A DNA stretch of 8,930 nt, taken from NCBI GenBank assembly GCA_934630995.1, contig CAKTXU010000056.1:1-8930 (forward strand), given 5' to 3'. The position numbers were made by a program, and so were the translations under genes. Under the pieces are notes generated by a model. That model was not told the origin of the DNA. It worked only from the letters and a program-made list of their open reading frames with translations, and did not search any database. Source of the DNA: an uncultured Eubacteriales bacterium. GTDB taxonomy: Bacteria; Bacillota; Clostridia; Oscillospirales; Acutalibacteraceae. This document shows positions 5,355 through 8,930 of the stretch, one piece after another. Within the stretch, counting starts at the first letter, position 1; the number at the start of each line of letters is the position of its first letter.

Positions 5355-5403
5355 ACGGCGGTCCGGAGCAGACGCGGATCCCGCATACAGGGAGGGACAG
5401 CAG

Positions 5404-6615
5404 TTGAATATACTGGTTATCAATGCCGGCAGTTCTTCTTTAAAGTATCAGCTTTTTCATATGGATGACGGCAGTATCCTGGCCAAGGGCCTCTGTGAGC
5501 GCATCGGCGGGGAGGGCAGCTCAATCACCCATCGCCGGCCGGGGGCGGAGCCTTATACGATGGATGCGCCTATGCCCACCCATGAGGAGGCCTTGGCGCT
5601 GACGCTGGCCTGCCTGACGGATCCGGTGCACGGTGTCATCGGCAGCGTTGAGGAGATCGACGCGGTGGGCCATCGCGTCGCCCACGGCGGTGAGCGCTAT
5701 AAGAAATCGGATTTCATCGACGACGAGATGCTGGAGTATCTCACCTCCATCGTCCGCCTCAATCCGCTGCACGGTCCGCCCGCCATTATCGGGGTGAAAG
5801 CCTGCCGCCGTCAGATGGGGGATACCCCTCAGGTCGCGGTTTTTGATACGGCTTTTTACTCCGATATGGAGGATTTCCGGTACATATATCCGCTCCCTTA
5901 CGAGTTGTATGAGGAGAAAAAGATCCGCCGGTACGGTTTCCACGGCACCTCTCACCGCTATGTGTCCGCCCGTGCGGCGGCTATGCTGGGGAAACGCCCG
6001 GAGGAACTGAAAATCGTCACCTGCCATCTGGGCAACGGCTCCTCCATCACGGCGGTGGACGGAGGAAAGGCGGTGGATACCTCCATGGGCTTCACGCCTC
6101 AGGAGGGAGTGCTGATGGGTACCCGCAGCGGCAGCATCGATCCCACCATCATCCCGTACCTCATCGAGCATGAGGGCATGACCGGGGAGCTGGTGGAGGA
6201 CATGCTCAACCGGCAGTCGGGCCTCCTCGGGGTCTCCGGCCTGTCCAACGATTCCCGCAATGTCTCCGAGGCGGCGGCGAAGGGGCATTACCGTGCGCAG
6301 CTGGCCATCAAAATTCTGGTTCACGAGATCAAGAAATATATCGGCGGCTACGCGGCGGTGATGAACGGGCTGGACGCGCTGGTCTTTACAGCCGGCATTG
6401 GAGAGAACGACGCCAACATGCGCGCCGCCGTGTGCCGGGATATGGACTATTTCGGCATCGTGATGGACGAGGCGCGCAACGCCTCGCTTCCCAGGGGAAG
6501 CGAAGGGGATATTTCCGCCCCCGGCGCCCGGGTGAAAACCCTGGTGGTTCCCACCAACGAGGAATACATGATTGCCATGGACACCGCCGCGTTGGTTCAA
6601 CAAGCCAAACCGTGA
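5404..6615 (+). CDS. ackA: Acetate kinase family enzyme, probably acetate/propionate kinase of the diol operon
   Basis: This 403-residue cytoplasmic enzyme transfers phosphate between an acyl phosphate and ADP, giving ATP and acetate or propionate. Family motifs are complete: NILVINAGSSSLKY (2-15), GHRVAHGGERY (89-99), RRYGFHGTSHRYVSAR (175-190), HLGNGSSI (208-215), GTRSGSIDPT (239-248), FTAGIGEND (328-336) and PTNEEYMI (383-390). The residues known from Methanosarcina acetate kinase fall at the same numbers: Asn7, Arg91, His123, Asp148, His180, His208 and Arg241. The start is TTG at 5404, with GGAGGG (5391-5396) 7 bases upstream. The open frame extends further left, but that stretch covers the promoter. 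As first gene of a diol dehydratase operon it most likely works as the propionate kinase (the PduW role), making ATP from propionyl phosphate; sequence alone does not separate acetate from propionate preference. Confidence 0.95.
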   Translation: MNILVINAGSSSLKYQLFHMDDGSILAKGLCERIGGEGSSITHRRPGAEPYTMDAPMPTHEEALALTLACLTDPVHGVIGSVEEIDAVGHRVAHGGERYKKSDFIDDEMLEYLTSIVRLNPLHGPPAIIGVKACRRQMGDTPQVAVFDTAFYSDMEDFRYIYPLPYELYEEKKIRRYGFHGTSHRYVSARAAAMLGKRPEELKIVTCHLGNGSSITAVDGGKAVDTSMGFTPQEGVLMGTRSGSIDPTIIPYLIEHEGMTGELVEDMLNRQSGLLGVSGLSNDSRNVSEAAAKGHYRAQLAIKILVHEIKKYIGGYAAVMNGLDALVFTAGIGENDANMRAAVCRDMDYFGIVMDEARNASLPRGSEGDISAPGARVKTLVVPTNEEYMIAMDTAALVQQAKP

Positions 6616-6652
6616 AAAATCAACAATATACAATATAAAGGAGTAATGGAAC

Positions 6653-7423
6653 ATGATGTCGCCTTATGAGATGAAGAAAGAGATTTGTGAGATAGGCAGA
6701 CGCCTGTATGCGGGAGGGTTTGTGGCGGCCGATGGCGGCACGATATCCGTCAAGGCCGGTCCCAACGATTTTTATTGTGCCCCCGCCGGCGTGGCCAAGG
6801 GCTTTATGACGCCGGATATGGTCCTCCGGGTGGACGGAGACGGCAAGGTCCTGGAGGGGCGGATGGAACTGCCCAAGGAAATGCTGCTGCATCTGCAGGT
6901 GTATAAGCTGCGGGGCGACGTAAACGCGGTAATCCTTGCCTGCCCGCCCACCGCCACCGGATTCGCGGCGGCCAATGTGCCGCTGGACAAATATATGCTG
7001 CCCGACGCCGCAATGCAGCTGGGCTCCGTACCCATCTGCACTGGTGAGGACGGTGCCGGTTCCCTGGTGTCCAATATCCGGGGTCACGAAGCCTTCCTCC
7101 TCAGGGAGCGGGGCGCTCTGACTCTGGGAGAATCTCTGACCAAGGCCTTTTTTACCATGGAAACCCTGGAATTCAATGCGAAAATCGCTCTGATATCCCG
7201 TGAGCTCTCCAGTGAGGAGGAGATGCCCTGCGACGAGCTGATGAATCTGGTGGAGCTGCGCAAGCGGTTCCAGGTGCCGGGCAAGCACGCCGGCTGCCAG
7301 AAGTGCGCCAATCTGGGCACTGCCAACTGCAAATGCAAGGAAAACGCCGCCGACGCGGCCGCGGCAGGCGGCGACCTGGTTTCCTCCCTGACCAACATGG
7401 TCCTTGCCGAAATCGTACAATGA
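6653..7423 (+). CDS. Class II aldolase/adducin-like protein lacking zinc ligands, with a Cys cluster and a possible encapsulation peptide
   Basis: This 256-residue protein has the fuculose-phosphate aldolase fold signature: ADGGTISVKAG (26-36), PAGVAKGFMTPDMV (44-57), MELPKEMLLHLQVYKL (71-86), VNAVILACPPTATGFA (90-105), RGALTLGESLTKAF (153-166) and METLEFNAKI (169-178). In active relatives zinc is held by two histidines in an H-x-H motif and one in N-H-G. Here these positions read Leu95 and Cys97 (LAC) and Arg153 (ERG), so a normal class II metal site is absent; Glu76 is kept. After ~residue 210 comes C215-x2-C218-x7-C226-x-C228, an Ala/Gly linker (231-240) and an amphipathic helix DLVSSLTNMVLAEIVQ (241-256), much like microcompartment targeting peptides. 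It follows ackA by 37 bases, with AAAGGAG (6637-6643) 9 bases before ATG 6653. Role unknown; perhaps a redox or scaffold cargo of a diol-degrading compartment. Confidence 0.85.
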   Translation: MMSPYEMKKEICEIGRRLYAGGFVAADGGTISVKAGPNDFYCAPAGVAKGFMTPDMVLRVDGDGKVLEGRMELPKEMLLHLQVYKLRGDVNAVILACPPTATGFAAANVPLDKYMLPDAAMQLGSVPICTGEDGAGSLVSNIRGHEAFLLRERGALTLGESLTKAFFTMETLEFNAKIALISRELSSEEEMPCDELMNLVELRKRFQVPGKHAGCQKCANLGTANCKCKENAADAAAAGGDLVSSLTNMVLAEIVQ

Positions 7424-7440
7424 GAACGGAGCGGGTCGCT

Positions 7441-8930
7441 ATGCCGAAAAGCAAACGGTTCGAGGCGCTTTCCAAGCGTCCCGTGAATAACGACGGCTTC
7501 GTCACCGAGTGGCCGGAGGCCGGCATTGCCGCCATGGAGTCGCCCTATGATCCGGCGCCGTCCCTGCGGCTGGAGAACGGCCGTATTGTCGAAATGGACG
7601 GCAGGAAGCGGGAGGAATTTGATTTTCTCGACTCCTTCATTGCCGATTACGCCATCGATACCCGCACGGCGGAGGAGGCTATGGCCCTGCCGTCCCTGGA
7701 AATGGCGCGGAAACTCTGCGATATCCATGTGGGGAAAAAGGAAATCACCCGTCTGGCCGCGGGGATGACGCCCGCCAAGCTCAGCGAGGTGCTGCGCCAC
7801 ATGAACGTCGTGGAAATGATGATGGCCATGCAGAAGGTGCGGGAGCGCTTTTCCCCTTCCAACCAGTGCCACGTCACCAACCAGCGGGACAATCCCGTAC
7901 AGATAGCCTGCGACGCTGCCGAAGGCGCCCTGCGCGGCTTTGCGGAGGAGGAAACCACCGTCGGCATCGCCCGGTATGCGCCGCTTTGCGCACTGGGCTT
8001 GCTGGTGGGTTCCCAGTGCGGCCGTCCGGGTGTGCTGTCCCAATGCGCGGTGGAGGAAGCCACCGAGCTGATGCTGGGAATGCGTGGCCTCACCACCTAT
8101 GCCGAGACCATTTCGGTTTACGGTACGGAGAAGGTTTTCATCGACGGGGACGACACCCCGTATTCCAAAGCTTTTCTGGGGGCGGCTTACGCTTCCAGGG
8201 GTATGAAAATGCGCTGTACCTCGGGTTCGGGGAGCGAGGCCCTCATGGGCAACGCGGAGAAAAAATCCATGCTTTATCTGGAGGCGCGCTGCCTGCTGGT
8301 CATCAAGGGTGCGGGCGTGCAGGGAACTCAGAACGGCTCCATCAGCTGTATCGGCCTGGTGGGGGCGGTTCCCTCCGGAATCCGGGAGGTGCTGGCCGAA
8401 AACCTGATGGCGGCCATGCTGGGACTGGAGGTGGCGTCCGGCAACGACCAGACCTTCTCCCATTCCGACATCCGCCGCACGGCGCGTATGCTCATGCAGA
8501 TGCTGCCCGGCACCGATTTTATCTTCTCCGGCTACAGCTCCACCCCCAACTACGAGAACATGTTCGCCGGCTCGAACTTCGACGCCGAGGACTTCGACGA
8601 TTACAACATCCTCCAGCGGGATTTGAAGGTGGACGGCGGTCTGCGGCCGGTGACGGAGGAACAGGTCCGCGCCGTCCGGTACCGGGCAGCCAAAGCCATG
8701 CAGACGGTGTTCCATGCCCTGCATTTTCCCGAAATCTCGGACGAAGAGGTGGAGCAGAACGTGCTGGCCAACGGCAGCCGCGACGTGACCGCCCAGCGGC
8801 ATGTTAATGAGGATCTCAAGGCCGCCAAGCGCATTCTGGACGGCGAGGTATGCGGTCTGGACGTGGTGAAAGCGCTGGACGCGGGCGGGTTCCCGGATGT
8901 GGCCGGCGCGGTGCTGGAGATGCTCAAGCA
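7441..8930 (+). CDS. pduC: Adenosylcobalamin-dependent diol/glycerol dehydratase large subunit (incomplete at right edge)
   Basis: The first 496 residues, of about 554 in the family, are present; the gene runs off the window. The enzyme converts 1,2-propanediol to propionaldehyde (or glycerol to 3-hydroxypropionaldehyde) by a B12 radical mechanism, in a complex with medium and small subunits normally encoded next (pduD, pduE). The match to the Klebsiella/Salmonella alpha subunit is strong from SKRFEALSKRPVNNDGFVTEW onward. Active-site and potassium-binding residues of the Klebsiella enzyme (Gln141, His143, Glu170, Glu221, Gln296, Asp335, Ser362) are all kept, shifted by one: Gln142, His144, Glu171, Glu222, Gln297, Asp336 and Ser363. 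ATG 7441 follows the previous stop by 17 bases, with GGAG (7428-7431) 9 bases upstream, so it is in the same operon. It is rich in cysteine for the family (for example C143, C183, C193). Whether it prefers diol or glycerol cannot be read from this. Confidence 0.95.
   Translation, partial: MPKSKRFEALSKRPVNNDGFVTEWPEAGIAAMESPYDPAPSLRLENGRIVEMDGRKREEFDFLDSFIADYAIDTRTAEEAMALPSLEMARKLCDIHVGKKEITRLAAGMTPAKLSEVLRHMNVVEMMMAMQKVRERFSPSNQCHVTNQRDNPVQIACDAAEGALRGFAEEETTVGIARYAPLCALGLLVGSQCGRPGVLSQCAVEEATELMLGMRGLTTYAETISVYGTEKVFIDGDDTPYSKAFLGAAYASRGMKMRCTSGSGSEALMGNAEKKSMLYLEARCLLVIKGAGVQGTQNGSISCIGLVGAVPSGIREVLAENLMAAMLGLEVASGNDQTFSHSDIRRTARMLMQMLPGTDFIFSGYSSTPNYENMFAGSNFDAEDFDDYNILQRDLKVDGGLRPVTEEQVRAVRYRAAKAMQTVFHALHFPEISDEEVEQNVLANGSRDVTAQRHVNEDLKAAKRILDGEVCGLDVVKALDAGGFPDVAGAVLEMLK

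Noticed and set aside
5233..5403. N-terminal extension of ackA to an upstream TTG
   Set aside because: It would cover the promoter and operator region; the conserved protein starts exactly at TTG 5404, with a good Shine-Dalgarno site, and active-site numbering matches from there.
5521..6654. Minus-strand open frame of 377 codons opposite ackA
   Set aside because: It is antisense to a complete acetate kinase, with low-complexity His/Gly/Arg composition and no ribosome site of its own.
7084..8802. Very long minus-strand open frame (572 codons) opposite the diol dehydratase gene
   Set aside because: The plus strand is an unmistakable PduC with all active-site residues; the minus frame is His/Gly/Gln-rich, has no family motifs, and is a mirror effect of high-GC codon use.
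1..8930. CRISPR array, tRNA or rRNA genes, insertion sequences, phage attachment sites
   Set aside because: No regularly spaced direct repeats, no cloverleaf or rRNA signature, and no transposase or integrase frame were seen.

Overview
The window reads as chromosomal DNA of an endospore-forming Clostridia bacterium, most likely a moderately high-GC gut member of the Oscillospiraceae/Ruminococcaceae type. The reasons are a tandem pair of Clostridia-type CotF-like spore coat genes, a Bacillus/Clostridium-type MazF (NdoA), strong Shine-Dalgarno sites, sigma-A promoters of Gram-positive type, and a B12-dependent diol dehydratase operon. The assignment is inference from gene content; no rRNA or tRNA is present.

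Layout. Positions 2-400 hold the end of a multi-pass membrane protein whose stop codon lies inside a long palindromic hairpin (393-446). A MazF-family endoribonuclease (622-1008) follows, with no recognisable antitoxin gene beside it. Two small CotF-like spore coat genes (1108-1293, 1308-1592) come next, preceded by a sequence resembling a sigma-E sporulation promoter. A bidirectional terminator (1605-1636) separates them from a convergent membrane-anchored SGNH hydrolase (1640-2509, minus). A divergent paralogue of that hydrolase (2699-3547, plus) has its own promoter. A 5'-3' exonuclease-like gene (3649-4347), lower in GC than the right-hand genes, has its own promoter and seems to have lost the middle of its catalytic domain in frame. 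A second hairpin of the same design as the first (4363-4420) lies between it and the next gene.

The right half is a regulated catabolic locus. A DeoR-family repressor (4438-5178, minus) is divergent from an operon of acetate/propionate kinase (5404-6615, TTG start), a class II aldolase-like protein (6653-7423) and the large subunit of adenosylcobalamin-dependent diol/glycerol dehydratase (7441 to the right edge, incomplete). The shared intergenic region carries a near-consensus sigma-A promoter, repeated TGCGCA palindromes and a leader stem-loop. The likely pathway is 1,2-propanediol (or glycerol) to aldehyde by the dehydratase, then acyl-CoA and acyl-phosphate by enzymes outside the window, then ATP by the kinase.

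The strongest candidate for something undescribed is the aldolase-like protein. All three zinc-binding histidines of the family are replaced, and it has gained a CxxC-x7-CxC cluster plus a C-terminal amphipathic helix like the encapsulation peptides that send enzymes into bacterial microcompartments. Also notable are the exonuclease stripped of its central metal-binding aspartates and the pair of related hairpins with a conserved A-C mismatch that becomes a G-U pair when the minus strand is transcribed.
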